Shown here in pieces: positions 7,215-13,737 of a stretch of 17,398 bases of DNA (position 1 is the first letter of the stretch; the number at the start of each line of letters is the position of its first letter). The stretch comes from Planctomycetota bacterium. GTDB taxonomy: Bacteria; Planctomycetota; Planctomycetia; Pirellulales; Lacipirellulaceae. The stretch covers positions 1-17,398 of the forward strand of contig JAJRUA010000015.1 of assembly GCA_024278035.1 (NCBI GenBank). Reading direction: 5' to 3'. A program made the position numbers and the translations under genes. Under the pieces are notes generated by a model. The model made no database searches. It had not been told where the DNA came from and saw nothing but the letters and a program-made list of their open reading frames with translations.

Positions 7215-7301
7215 ATTAAGAGCCTATCCCAGAACCTATCAGGAAGTGTCCAGCGGTCGAGAAAGACCGGCGTATCTGGAGGCTTGGGAACGTGCAGTAA
7301 G
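7215..7301. repeat. Dispersed hairpin-forming element, copy B
   Basis: This is the second copy of the element at 1960-2048, in the same orientation relative to the window. Nested pairings are visible: TCCCA (7227-7231) with TGGGA near 7285-7289, TCCAG with CTGGA (about 7249-7253 and 7276-7280), and GGTC-GAGAAA-GACC at the tip (about 7255-7268). The left edge, AAGAGCCTATCCCAGAACC, looks like the terminal inverted repeat of some IS families. It fills the 125-base gap between the ParB-like stop and the ABC-GNAT start, in a region where neighbouring genes are otherwise packed tightly. Confidence 0.55.
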
Positions 7302-7313
7302 AAAGGAGACACA

Positions 7314-7865
7314 TCACAGAGTCAGTACACGGCACTTGAACCCTTCGCCGCTCATTCGCTCATAGATTTCTCGCTGCTGATCTTCGCCATTGACTTCTAC
7401 AACGACTTGCCAACTCGGCGGGATGTCGAGGTCGGGAAGATCGGGCAAGACCGTTCGGTCTTCTAGTTCGCGTCCCAATTTGGAAAACAGTTCGCTTACC
7501 GCTTGGCTCCCGGTCTTCACTTCGTTCAGCAATTCGCCTAGTCGGGCGTCATCCACATCGGCTAGCGAGGAGAGGGGGTCGTACGTCAACAGCACCTTCT
7601 CTGCTTCGGCATCGTCCAAATCGAGGATCAAGACCGGGACCATCGCCGAGGGCGTGGTTTCGGCCCGTAAGTGCCCATCAATAAGTTGCAGCGAACCGTC
7701 CGGCAATTCACGAGCCAGCAATGCCCCCGCCATGCCCACTTCGGCAAGAACCCCACGCAGCACACTTTTTTGATAGCGTGAGTGTGTTCGCCAATTTTTG
7801 GGGTGGGGCTTGAGGTCTCCTGCTCGCACTCGACGTAGTTCTTTTACACGATCACGAATTTTCAC
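7314..7865 (-). CDS. ParB/Srx-fold phage protein
   Basis: This 183-residue protein has an N-terminal ParB-like domain. VRAGDLKPHPKNWRTHSRYQ (about 13-32) matches the usual opening, with basic HPKNWR-type residues. LQLIDGHLRAET (59-70) is the core ParB box (hydrophobic-DGHxRxEA). No HTH DNA-binding domain follows. The C-terminal third ends in PSWQVVVEVNGEDQQREIYE, a ferredoxin-like beta-alpha pattern. ParB/Srx-fold proteins without the centromere-binding domain are common next to phage terminase genes, where they may bind nucleotides or act as nucleases or modification partners. The GTG start overlaps the stop of the preceding 78-residue gene (GTGA). The role in this phage is unknown, and chromosome segregation is unlikely. 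Confidence 0.75.
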   Translation of the reverse strand: MKIRDRVKELRRVRAGDLKPHPKNWRTHSRYQKSVLRGVLAEVGMAGALLARELPDGSLQLIDGHLRAETTPSAMVPVLILDLDDAEAEKVLLTYDPLSSLADVDDARLGELLNEVKTGSQAVSELFSKLGRELEDRTVLPDLPDLDIPPSWQVVVEVNGEDQQREIYERMSGEGFKCRVLTL

Positions 7866-8098
7866 CGGTGAGTCTCCCTTACGAGTAAACGAACATCATT
7901 CTTGAGTAACACGACATCCGATTTCAGGTAGGTCAGCTCCGCCTCAAACCGGGCGAGCCGCTCCCGATTAGTTGCTGCCAAGTCGTGGACTTGATAAAGG
8001 GTTGCTCCGACAAGCGCCAGCAGTGTCAAAGCAATCGAACAAAGGCCTCCCCAATCAGCAGGGGCAAGACGGACACGATTATCAGGCGTTAGCACCAT
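7862..8098 (-). CDS. Small membrane protein with coiled coil, holin/spanin-like in form
   Basis: This is a 78-residue protein with one hydrophobic segment at about 17-36 (GGLCSIALTLLALVGATLY). It is followed by a charged heptad-rich helix to the end (RERLARFEAELTYLKSD, then VVLLKNDVRLLVRE). A short cytoplasm-like N-terminus precedes the membrane segment. Proteins of this build occur in phages as accessory holins, inner-membrane spanins or membrane tethers. Nothing in the sequence picks among them. The stop overlaps the ParB-like GTG by four bases, so the two are co-translated. No clear Shine-Dalgarno precedes the ATG at 8098, and the GTG directly after it is an alternative start. Confidence 0.6.
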   Translation of the reverse strand: MVLTPDNRVRLAPADWGGLCSIALTLLALVGATLYQVHDLAATNRERLARFEAELTYLKSDVVLLKNDVRLLVRETHR

Positions 8099-8150
8099 CG
8101 GAGTAAAATCTCACTAAGGAGGATCATGCGGTAAAGAGAAACGCACCGCG

Positions 8151-9002
8151 TTACGGGCCGGGAGCGGGCGGAATGACCGGGACGCCTGAACGGGCCTCTG
8201 TAGGGCCCCCATCAGCATTACCTGCCGTCCTAGCATTCGCGTCCGTTCGCGTTGCCGAGTAAAAGTTGGTGAGATTCGTTGGCCAAGGGCCGATATCTGC
8301 CGGAAGATCGGAGACGGAAATCCCCTCCGCCAATAGCTCCAGACGGTCCTCCGTAAAAACTCGGTCCAGCCGAGGAACCGTATCAACCATTTCGGTTGAA
8401 GTAAAAAACGCCGCCGGGTTGTAAGATGCCAGATCGGCATCCGTGAGAGCAAACCCTTCGGCCCAAGCCTCGTCGCGCGTTTTTCCGAACAGCTCGATTG
8501 CCATGTTGGCGTAAATTCGGCGAATGTATTGGCCAACCTGCCCAGCGAACGCGGTAGAGATTTCCATCTCCTTACGGTTCTCCGTATGCTGCATCGCCTC
8601 GGCAAGCGACACCAAAATTAGGCCGGCCCACCGACGCATAAACGGGTTTCGCACCTTGAAGTAAGGAATCGGGTAAACCCGAAAAACCTCTCCCGCTGGT
8701 CGCGAATGGATCGCTTCCATGTTGTCGGTGCCGGGGGCTACCGCTCTGCCGGCAAGAATGCTTGCCGCTCGCAAATAAAGTTTGTGAATCCGCTTACAAG
8801 TATTGATCGACGGAGGAACCCGCAAATCGACATCCTCATGATGCATCAAGTGAAACAGATTTCGTCCGACCAGTTCGGTCCAATCCAAAATCTGCGGATT
8901 GAGACTTCCAATATCATTCGACCAGTTCGGCACGGCATACCCGGCTTCGCCGAAAATGCCCACGTTGTACCAAAGGACCGCATCCGTGTTCGTAACAGGC
9001 AT
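8151..9002 (-). CDS. Phage-associated protein of unknown function, 283 residues
   Basis: I do not recognise this protein. It begins MPVTNTDAVLWYNVGIFGEA, has no signal peptide and no convincing membrane span. The middle is helical and rich in Arg, His and Glu (FHLMHHEDVDL near 50-60; LAEAMQHTENRKEMEISTAF near 132-151; YIRRIYANMAIELFG near 158-172). The last 40 residues are low-complexity Ala/Gly/Pro/Thr and end VPVIPPAPGP. The start is supported by a GAGG motif about seven bases before the ATG. It lies between the secreted protease and the small membrane protein in the same one-strand array, so it is probably a phage gene, but no reaction or partner can be assigned. Confidence 0.7.
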   Translation of the reverse strand: MPVTNTDAVLWYNVGIFGEAGYAVPNWSNDIGSLNPQILDWTELVGRNLFHLMHHEDVDLRVPPSINTCKRIHKLYLRAASILAGRAVAPGTDNMEAIHSRPAGEVFRVYPIPYFKVRNPFMRRWAGLILVSLAEAMQHTENRKEMEISTAFAGQVGQYIRRIYANMAIELFGKTRDEAWAEGFALTDADLASYNPAAFFTSTEMVDTVPRLDRVFTEDRLELLAEGISVSDLPADIGPWPTNLTNFYSATRTDANARTAGNADGGPTEARSGVPVIPPAPGP

Positions 9003-9068
9003 TTTTACCTCGTATGGCGTAAGAAAATTAGGTTAGCGTAAAGTGGAACAGACGAGTCGATGAAGGAC

Positions 9069-10373
9069 TCAATCGAAGGCATTCATCCGCTGGCGAATCA
9101 ACGAGTCAAGACTCGTGATCATCTCCACCGAACCGGGGAACTTGCGAACAAGTTGCTCACTTGCCCACTGATGGGCCTTGGCGTACTCGTCTCGCTCGTA
9201 AGAGACGTAGTGCGTCTCAGGAACCACACGTTGAGGTGGTGGGGGGCTATCCACCACAATGGGGCGATCGATTGCCACGGCATCGGACGCTGGGCGACGT
9301 GAACGAACACGGCGGCGAATTAAAAACTGCCCTGCGAACAACGCCGCCCCAACCGGTCCGCCTATCCCCAAAGCCGTTAGCAATGGAGCCATCCAACCAG
9401 CAGCGGTCGCCGCTGGGATAGCCCTTCCAGCCACCTTCGCCGCAATGCCTCTTAGTCGTGTCTCCATTCTTCCTACTCGTACGGACCAGGAAGAGGTTGC
9501 CTTGTGTAGTTCATCCCGATTTGCAAATTGCGAGAGGTCCAGTGATTTTAATAGAGACTCGCTGGCGGAAAGTCGGCCTTCGACTCGATCTCGCCAAACC
9601 TGATCCTCGTTCGGTTGATTTGCTATCGAAGGAGGAGGCGGCAAAGTTGGTTTTTGCGAAGGGATTCGTTCGACGGGTACCAACCCTGGGCGACGCCGTG
9701 GTAGCCGACCCAGTATCCGTCGCAGTGGCTTGCCGAAAGTGGCGTAGGTTTCGCCACGCCGCTCTCCCCAAATGACCGCAACCAATCGCCCCAGGCGGTC
9801 GAACACCGGGCCACCACTATCGCCTGGCCGAACAGCACCACGCATTCGCAGGCTTGGAGAAGTTGCGCCCTCCGGTTGGGCATAGCCGGCAATCGGTCCG
9901 CGAACACATCGAAACTGGCCGACGGGTCCGAAGCCACAAGCTGTTAGGTCTCCTTGACTTTGCAATTCAGCGGTCTTGGCCGGATCGACATTGCAACGGG
10001 CCGTTTCGAGCAATACCAAATCATTGCCACGATCCATCGCAAGAAGGCGTGCCGGCAAGCGTCCGAGCGTTTTCGACGCAACCTCGGTTCGACCAGGCCC
10101 GTCATCAAAGAGATGAGCACAGGTCACAAAGTAGCTTGTTCCTTCCTCATGAGCGACCAGCGTGGCAGTCCCCGAGAAGACGCCTTGAGCCGTTCGATGA
10201 GAGACACGACCTATCGATGGCCTTGGCAAGGACGACGCCTCTTCGCGGCGATCCGGTGGTCGTTCTGTAGGGCACCCGTAGGGGCCACATGCGGAGCCGT
10301 AGCCGTCCACTGGTGCCAAAATCGCAAGAGCAACGAGACAACAAGCCATGGCTTTTTTCAGCTTGAAACACAT
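9069..10373 (-). CDS. Secreted trypsin-like serine protease with C-terminal membrane segment
   Basis: This is a 434-residue protein from the ATG at 10373. The frame is open 135 bases further upstream but there overlaps the preceding gene, whereas this start gives a clean signal peptide (MCFKLKKAMACCLVALAILA) and a GGAG ten bases away. Residues about 55-215 form a chymotrypsin/trypsin-like domain with a complete triad: His87 in TCAHLF, Asp118 in GNDLVLLE and Ser186 in GDSGGP. A proline-rich linker (about 238-256) leads to a helical region (about 258-312). Then come a Gly/Ala-rich hydrophobic stretch of one or two membrane spans (about 318-352) and a basic, soluble tail. The first cysteine after the signal region (Cys29) does not make a strict lipobox. 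It starts five bases after the NlpC/P60-like stop. Such proteases are unusual among tailed-phage packaging genes. Confidence 0.78.
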   Translation of the reverse strand: MCFKLKKAMACCLVALAILAPVDGYGSACGPYGCPTERPPDRREEASSLPRPSIGRVSHRTAQGVFSGTATLVAHEEGTSYFVTCAHLFDDGPGRTEVASKTLGRLPARLLAMDRGNDLVLLETARCNVDPAKTAELQSQGDLTACGFGPVGQFRCVRGPIAGYAQPEGATSPSLRMRGAVRPGDSGGPVFDRLGRLVAVIWGERRGETYATFGKPLRRILGRLPRRRPGLVPVERIPSQKPTLPPPPSIANQPNEDQVWRDRVEGRLSASESLLKSLDLSQFANRDELHKATSSWSVRVGRMETRLRGIAAKVAGRAIPAATAAGWMAPLLTALGIGGPVGAALFAGQFLIRRRVRSRRPASDAVAIDRPIVVDSPPPPQRVVPETHYVSYERDEYAKAHQWASEQLVRKFPGSVEMITSLDSLIRQRMNAFD

Positions 10374-10378
10374 GCTTG

Positions 10379-10957
10379 TTATTCTCCTGTCAACGTGAAG
10401 GCGTATTCGTAAAACGGACTTCGTGCTAAATCCGCCGGCTCGGTCAGCCGGTCGGCCAAATGCGGTACGGGATCGACTCCGCCAGCCAGTCGATCCGCCA
10501 TGGCACACGCTTGACTACAGAACGGGGGGCGTCGGTCCGAGGCTTCGTCTTCAACCTGGGCCGTGACGAAGGTCCGCACAATCGGCAAGTGCAACAGCGC
10601 TGCTGCAACGACTGAGGCATAGCCATAATCGCAACCTGCCAAGCGCCGCAGATAGCGTGTCGAGGCGGTTGCGTCGTACTCAGGCCAGCGGCCTTCGGGG
10701 TTCGCTCGAAATACGTCGATCTTGCCGGGACAACTAGTGACTTGGCTGGCAAGTGTCACCGCACGTCCTCCGTACCATTCACGTACTTCGACACAGAACG
10801 GCGTCTCATCCCACCAAGCCAATTTTGCCGCATGCGAATGAACGCCTCGCCCAGCGATTGAGATCACCCCTCGCCGTCGAAAGAGCAGCAAGTCACCATC
10901 ACGTAACTGGCCCGCCACATCACGAAGCCGAACAAAATTTCGATATGCAAGCGCCAT
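10379..10957 (-). CDS. Permuted NlpC/P60 (YiiX/YaeF-like) cysteine hydrolase
   Basis: This is a 192-residue protein. The frame is open to an ATG at 11068, but that longer form would be translated through a strong terminator hairpin, so the ATG at 10957 with GGGA about seven bases upstream is preferred. Features of the permuted papain-like fold are LRDGDLLLFRRRG (18-30), the histidine motif GVHSHAAKLAW (38-48), CVEVREW with an acidic residue (55-61) and a later cysteine motif PPFCSQACA (144-152), Cys147 being the likely nucleophile. The order His before Cys is the permuted arrangement. Family members cleave amide or ester bonds, often in peptidoglycan or lipids. It has no signal peptide, which would fit a phage endolysin released by a holin. 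It is followed closely by the secreted protease gene. Confidence 0.7.
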   Translation of the reverse strand: MALAYRNFVRLRDVAGQLRDGDLLLFRRRGVISIAGRGVHSHAAKLAWWDETPFCVEVREWYGGRAVTLASQVTSCPGKIDVFRANPEGRWPEYDATASTRYLRRLAGCDYGYASVVAAALLHLPIVRTFVTAQVEDEASDRRPPFCSQACAMADRLAGGVDPVPHLADRLTEPADLARSPFYEYAFTLTGE

Positions 10958-10997
10958 GGCATCCCGTAAATGCGGTTGAGTGGGTACACAAGGCGCA

Positions 10998-11045
10998 CAA
11001 AAAAAGCCCGGCAGGGAATCCGAAAATAGGATTCTCCACCGGGCT
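10998..11045 (-). terminator. Strong intrinsic terminator ahead of the NlpC-like gene
   Basis: On the minus strand, AGCCCGG and CCGGGCT (complements of 11039-11045 and 11005-11011) form a perfect seven-pair base. A second perfect stem, GAATCC/GGATTC (complements of 11029-11034 and 11016-11021), lies above a small internal loop. Seven T residues follow at 10999-11005. It would stop transcripts from the DNase I-fold gene or from the candidate promoter at 11127-11159, about 40 bases before the NlpC-like start codon. Confidence 0.8.
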
Positions 11046-11067
11046 CTTTCAGATGCCGCCAGGCTCA

Positions 11068-11103
11068 TTAGCCAGCGACTCTTTCTCGACGCCTTGTGTT
11101 CAT
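11068..11103 (-). CDS. Possible 11-residue leader peptide
   Basis: Just downstream of the candidate promoter, an ATG opens the reading frame MNTRRRERVAG, with four Arg codons of four kinds (AGG, CGT, CGA, AGA) among its first eight. Its TAA overlaps the ATG at 11068 of the long upstream extension of the NlpC-like frame (TAATG). Together with the terminator that follows 23 bases later, this has the layout of a transcription attenuator. Nothing but arrangement supports translation, and so short an open frame can occur by chance. Confidence 0.22.
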   Translation of the reverse strand: MNTRRRERVAG

Positions 11104-11126
11104 GTCAGTTGGTTATGACAGGGCCC

Positions 11127-11159
11127 ATTCTACTGTAAAGGGTGGCTTACTTTCCACAA
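11127..11159 (-). promoter_or_regulatory. Candidate promoter at the upstream end of the phage array
   Basis: The minus strand reads TACAGTAGAATGGGCCC here, matching 13 of 17 positions of the candidate promoter region of the moron-like gene. TTGTGG (complement of 11154-11159) lies 16 bases before TACAGT (complement of 11132-11137) and 21 before TAGAAT. The transcript would run about 125 bases to the terminator at 10998-11045. It could be a leader, a small RNA or the 5' end of the late transcript. Confidence 0.4.
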
Positions 11160-11187
11160 AGAACTTCAAAGAAAGTTCGTGTTTTTC

Positions 11188-12258
11188 TCACCGTGTCGCA
11201 GCGACGCGGCCCAGGGTGTTGCTTTCGTAGATGGAGAACTCTCCCCAAACAGGCAAGTGGTCTGAGACCTCAAGAACCTGCTCTCGGCTCAAGCCGTACT
11301 GCGTACCAATGTCGAAGACGCCACTTCGGGAAGAAAATTCCGTTGTCGCGATACGAGAGATAAGTAGGTTATCGTGAAGGCGGGATCCTCGGCTGTTGCT
11401 TGCTTGGTTCCGAATCAGAGGATAGATGCCCGGTATTTTGGAAAGTCTTCTCAAGTCGGCGGGGATTAAAGAGCGGCTACGGCCTCTTCCGGTTGCGGTC
11501 CCTGCTGTGGGGACGTTCGTATTGAAATCACCCAGCAAGATCACATCGTCTTCCGTAATTCCGCTGATCGGCATCCGCTGGACCACTTGGTACGCGCTGT
11601 AAAGCGCATCCAGTTCTTGATCGACTTCATCAGGGTCCGTGTGAATATTCATCAGCAAGAACGTAAACGCTTGTTCCGTAGGGGCGCCTCGACACTGAAA
11701 CATTGCCACATACGGCTCGCGATGAAGCATGTCGTCGTTGTCTTGCATCACAAAGGCAACGTTGGGGTGTACGTTGATCGTTGCCGTGTTGAAAACGTAG
11801 GCGTATTGTTCTGTACTGACGGTACGCCCCAGACGCGGACTAACGCGAACATCGTAGGCGGAGCGTCCGTCGTTGTTGACGTACTCCCTTAAAAAGTTTT
11901 GCATGAAGTAGTCATCTTGTGTACGAATCTCTTGAATCGCAACGATATCAAAATTACGAATGATCGCGGCCAGCGTGTTCATAACGTAAGGCTTTCGAGC
12001 CTTCGCATTGCCGAATACTTGGATATTGAACGACGCGATACGGATCGTTGATGAATTCGAGGCAAGACCAGTCGGCTGGACCGCAGGTGAATAGCCGGCT
12101 TGTGACGACACTGGTTGCGGATACGAACCGCCCGGCAATTGAACCCCGCCGACAACTTGTGCCATTTGGCGCACGTTCGGCGGAATGGCCTCCTTAATGA
12201 AGGACCAGCCACCTCCCACAAGAACGACCAATAGACCTAATGAGACTAGACGTTGCAC
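11188..12258 (-). CDS. DNase I-fold endonuclease/exonuclease/phosphatase, membrane-anchored or secreted
   Basis: This is a 356-residue protein beginning at GTG with a strong AGGAGG upstream. A hydrophobic N-terminus (MQRLVSLGLLVVLVGGGWSF) is a signal peptide or membrane anchor, followed by a Pro/Ser/Gly-rich spacer to about 70. The rest is the exonuclease-endonuclease-phosphatase fold: IRIASFNIQVFG (Asn78), DIVAIQEIR (Glu110), the His of NIHTDPD (206), LLGDFNTN (Asp244, Asn246) and SDHLPVWGEF (Asp333, His334). All main metal and catalytic positions are present. Family members cut phosphodiesters in DNA, RNA, lipids or inositides. A preference for extracellular nucleic acid is plausible from the export signal but not shown. 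It lies beyond the phage-array promoter and is more likely a host gene than a phage gene. Confidence 0.88.
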   Translation of the reverse strand: MQRLVSLGLLVVLVGGGWSFIKEAIPPNVRQMAQVVGGVQLPGGSYPQPVSSQAGYSPAVQPTGLASNSSTIRIASFNIQVFGNAKARKPYVMNTLAAIIRNFDIVAIQEIRTQDDYFMQNFLREYVNNDGRSAYDVRVSPRLGRTVSTEQYAYVFNTATINVHPNVAFVMQDNDDMLHREPYVAMFQCRGAPTEQAFTFLLMNIHTDPDEVDQELDALYSAYQVVQRMPISGITEDDVILLGDFNTNVPTAGTATGRGRSRSLIPADLRRLSKIPGIYPLIRNQASNSRGSRLHDNLLISRIATTEFSSRSGVFDIGTQYGLSREQVLEVSDHLPVWGEFSIYESNTLGRVAATR

Positions 12259-12508
12259 CTGCCCCTCCTTGGGCGGTTGAGATTGCGTATCCTTATCGCA
12301 CCTTGTGCGAAGGGTACCACGATAACTGGGTAGAGCCCGTAGACCTAGACGAGTCGCTCAGGGCTCGCTGCTAGCACCCCCTCTTGGTCATGTTATACCA
12401 ACCGTTTCGGTTATTTTGCCTCTCCAACTACTCTCCTTTCACGTATAGTTAAGGGAGGCATCTAGACAAGGGAAGCATTCTCACCTGCACTTTGCAATTA
12501 ACCATTCG
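12259..12508. other. Divergent intergenic region with small inverted repeats
   Basis: These 250 bases separate two divergently read genes and hold no convincing open frame. Two short perfect inverted repeats are seen: TCGCAC-CTT-GTGCGA at 12296-12310, about 40 bases before the DNase I-fold start and thus operator-like, and AACCG-TTT-CGGTT at 12400-12412. GAGCCC and GGGCTC near 12331-12364 could pair loosely. TATAGT at 12444-12449 is a possible -10 for the rightward gene, but no good -35 is found at normal spacing. Confidence 0.35.
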
Positions 12509-13708
12509 ATGAAGAGCCTATTCCTAATCGCTGGCATCGCACTAGCAGGGGCAAATAACTCTTTGTTTGCTGTGGCGGATGAGGTAAGTCTTGAGCATGG
12601 TGGCCACGTGCATGGCGAAGTCCTTCGTGGCGGGGATACACTCCGGTCACAGCTAGCGGTGCAGTCACCTTGGGGGCGAATCGTCTTTGATCGCAACCAA
12701 GTTGCCAAGGTTCTGTCCGAAGGCCCGGCAAAGGTTGAGTACGCTCGACGAGCACCCACGGTCTCAGACTCTGCCGATTCGCAATTCGCCCTTGCCCAGT
12801 GGTGTCGCAACAACGGTCTCGGAGACGAGCTACGCCTCCACTTAGCGCGGGTGCTTGAGCTGGACCCCGAACACGCCGAGGCCCGTCAGCTACTGGGCTA
12901 TCAACACAAGGGAGGACAGTGGGTAACGCGAGAAGAGCTGCTCGCTTCAAGAGGGATGGTGCGGCATGACGGGGATTATCGAACTCGCCAAGAAATTGCG
13001 CTCGTTGAACGAGCCAAACAGGCAGAGGAGACGGCACGCCAGTGGAAAAATCGCTTGCGAGGTTGGCGCGACGACCTCACCGGCGGGAATGCCGATGCCG
13101 TTCGTTCGGCAGCCGAAGCTTTTGCAACGCTTGAAGACCCTCAGGCGTCGGGAGCGCTAGCGGAACTACTTTCCAGCGAACGAAACTCTCGTCTGAAGGT
13201 ACTTTTGATTGATGCTGCGGGCCGAGTCAATACGTCCGTTACTCTTCATGCCTTGGTCCGAATCGCACTCGAGGATTCCGATCCCGAAGCGCGTACAGCG
13301 AGCCTCGAACGACTCCAAAGTTCCGGCCGCTTGGCTTTGACAGGCCCTTTTGTTGCGGCACTCCGGTCCCCCAATAACTTTCAAGTGAACTTGGCTGCTG
13401 ACGGACTGGCCCTTCTAGGCGACGAAAGCTCACTTCGCCCTCTCGTCGAAGCGCTCGTCACGGTACACAAGACACGCACCGGCAATGATTCAGGTGGCGA
13501 TACCTACTCACTTAACACGGGCACAGGGCAGCACTCGTTTGGCGGAGGGGGCCCTAAAATTATCCAACGCGATCTACAAAACCCTCGTGTGCTGAATGCA
13601 CTGGTCCAATTGACCGGCGTTAATTTTTTGTACGACGAACTTCGCTGGCGAGAATGGCTTGCTAGTCGAGAGGTCATCGTCTCGGTTGATCTACGCCGCG
13701 ACCCTTGA
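12509..13708 (+). CDS. Secreted HEAT-repeat protein of planctomycete type
   Basis: This is a 399-residue protein with a signal peptide (MKSLFLIAGIALAGANNSLF, cleavage near residue 24-26). The exported part starts with a small beta module (HGGHVHGEVLRGGD ... LAVQSPWGRIVFDRNQVAKV, about 30-70). Next is a TPR-like helical pair ending ELDPEHAEARQLLGYQHKGGQWVTREE (about 116-143), a combination I associate with planctomycete secreted proteins. A charged helix follows at about 160-190. Residues about 195-330 read as HEAT-like helical repeats (AAEAFATLEDPQASGALAEL, AAGRVNTSVTLHALVRIALE, LAADGLALLGDESSLRPLVE). A Gly/Ser-rich linker (about 331-352) precedes the C-terminus. The role is unknown, and such repeats usually bind other proteins. 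The gene is convergent with the membrane-protein gene 30 bases downstream, with no obvious terminator between them. Confidence 0.85.
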   Translation: MKSLFLIAGIALAGANNSLFAVADEVSLEHGGHVHGEVLRGGDTLRSQLAVQSPWGRIVFDRNQVAKVLSEGPAKVEYARRAPTVSDSADSQFALAQWCRNNGLGDELRLHLARVLELDPEHAEARQLLGYQHKGGQWVTREELLASRGMVRHDGDYRTRQEIALVERAKQAEETARQWKNRLRGWRDDLTGGNADAVRSAAEAFATLEDPQASGALAELLSSERNSRLKVLLIDAAGRVNTSVTLHALVRIALEDSDPEARTASLERLQSSGRLALTGPFVAALRSPNNFQVNLAADGLALLGDESSLRPLVEALVTVHKTRTGNDSGGDTYSLNTGTGQHSFGGGGPKIIQRDLQNPRVLNALVQLTGVNFLYDELRWREWLASREVIVSVDLRRDP

Positions 13709-13737
13709 GCCTTTCGCTTGGCTGCCACACGTTCTCA

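Noticed and set aside
7314..7865. Chromosome-partition protein ParB
   Set aside because: It has only the N-terminal ParB box, lacks the HTH and dimerisation domains, has no ParA partner and sits among phage genes.
8114..8605. Minus-strand open frame of 163 codons
   Set aside because: It overlaps the 283-residue gene in another frame and is rich in Arg, Ser and Pro, as expected for an out-of-frame reading. The 283-codon frame has the Shine-Dalgarno.
10374..10508. N-terminal extension of the serine protease
   Set aside because: It overlaps the end of the NlpC-like gene and would bury the clear signal peptide that starts at 10373.
10958..11068. N-terminal extension of the NlpC/P60-like protein to the ATG at 11068
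   Set aside because: It would be encoded by the strong terminator hairpin and gives a stretch without family resemblance. The ATG at 10957 is better placed.
10958..12508. Prophage attachment site at the right boundary
   Set aside because: No tRNA gene is present, and a direct repeat would have to be matched with sequence outside the window.
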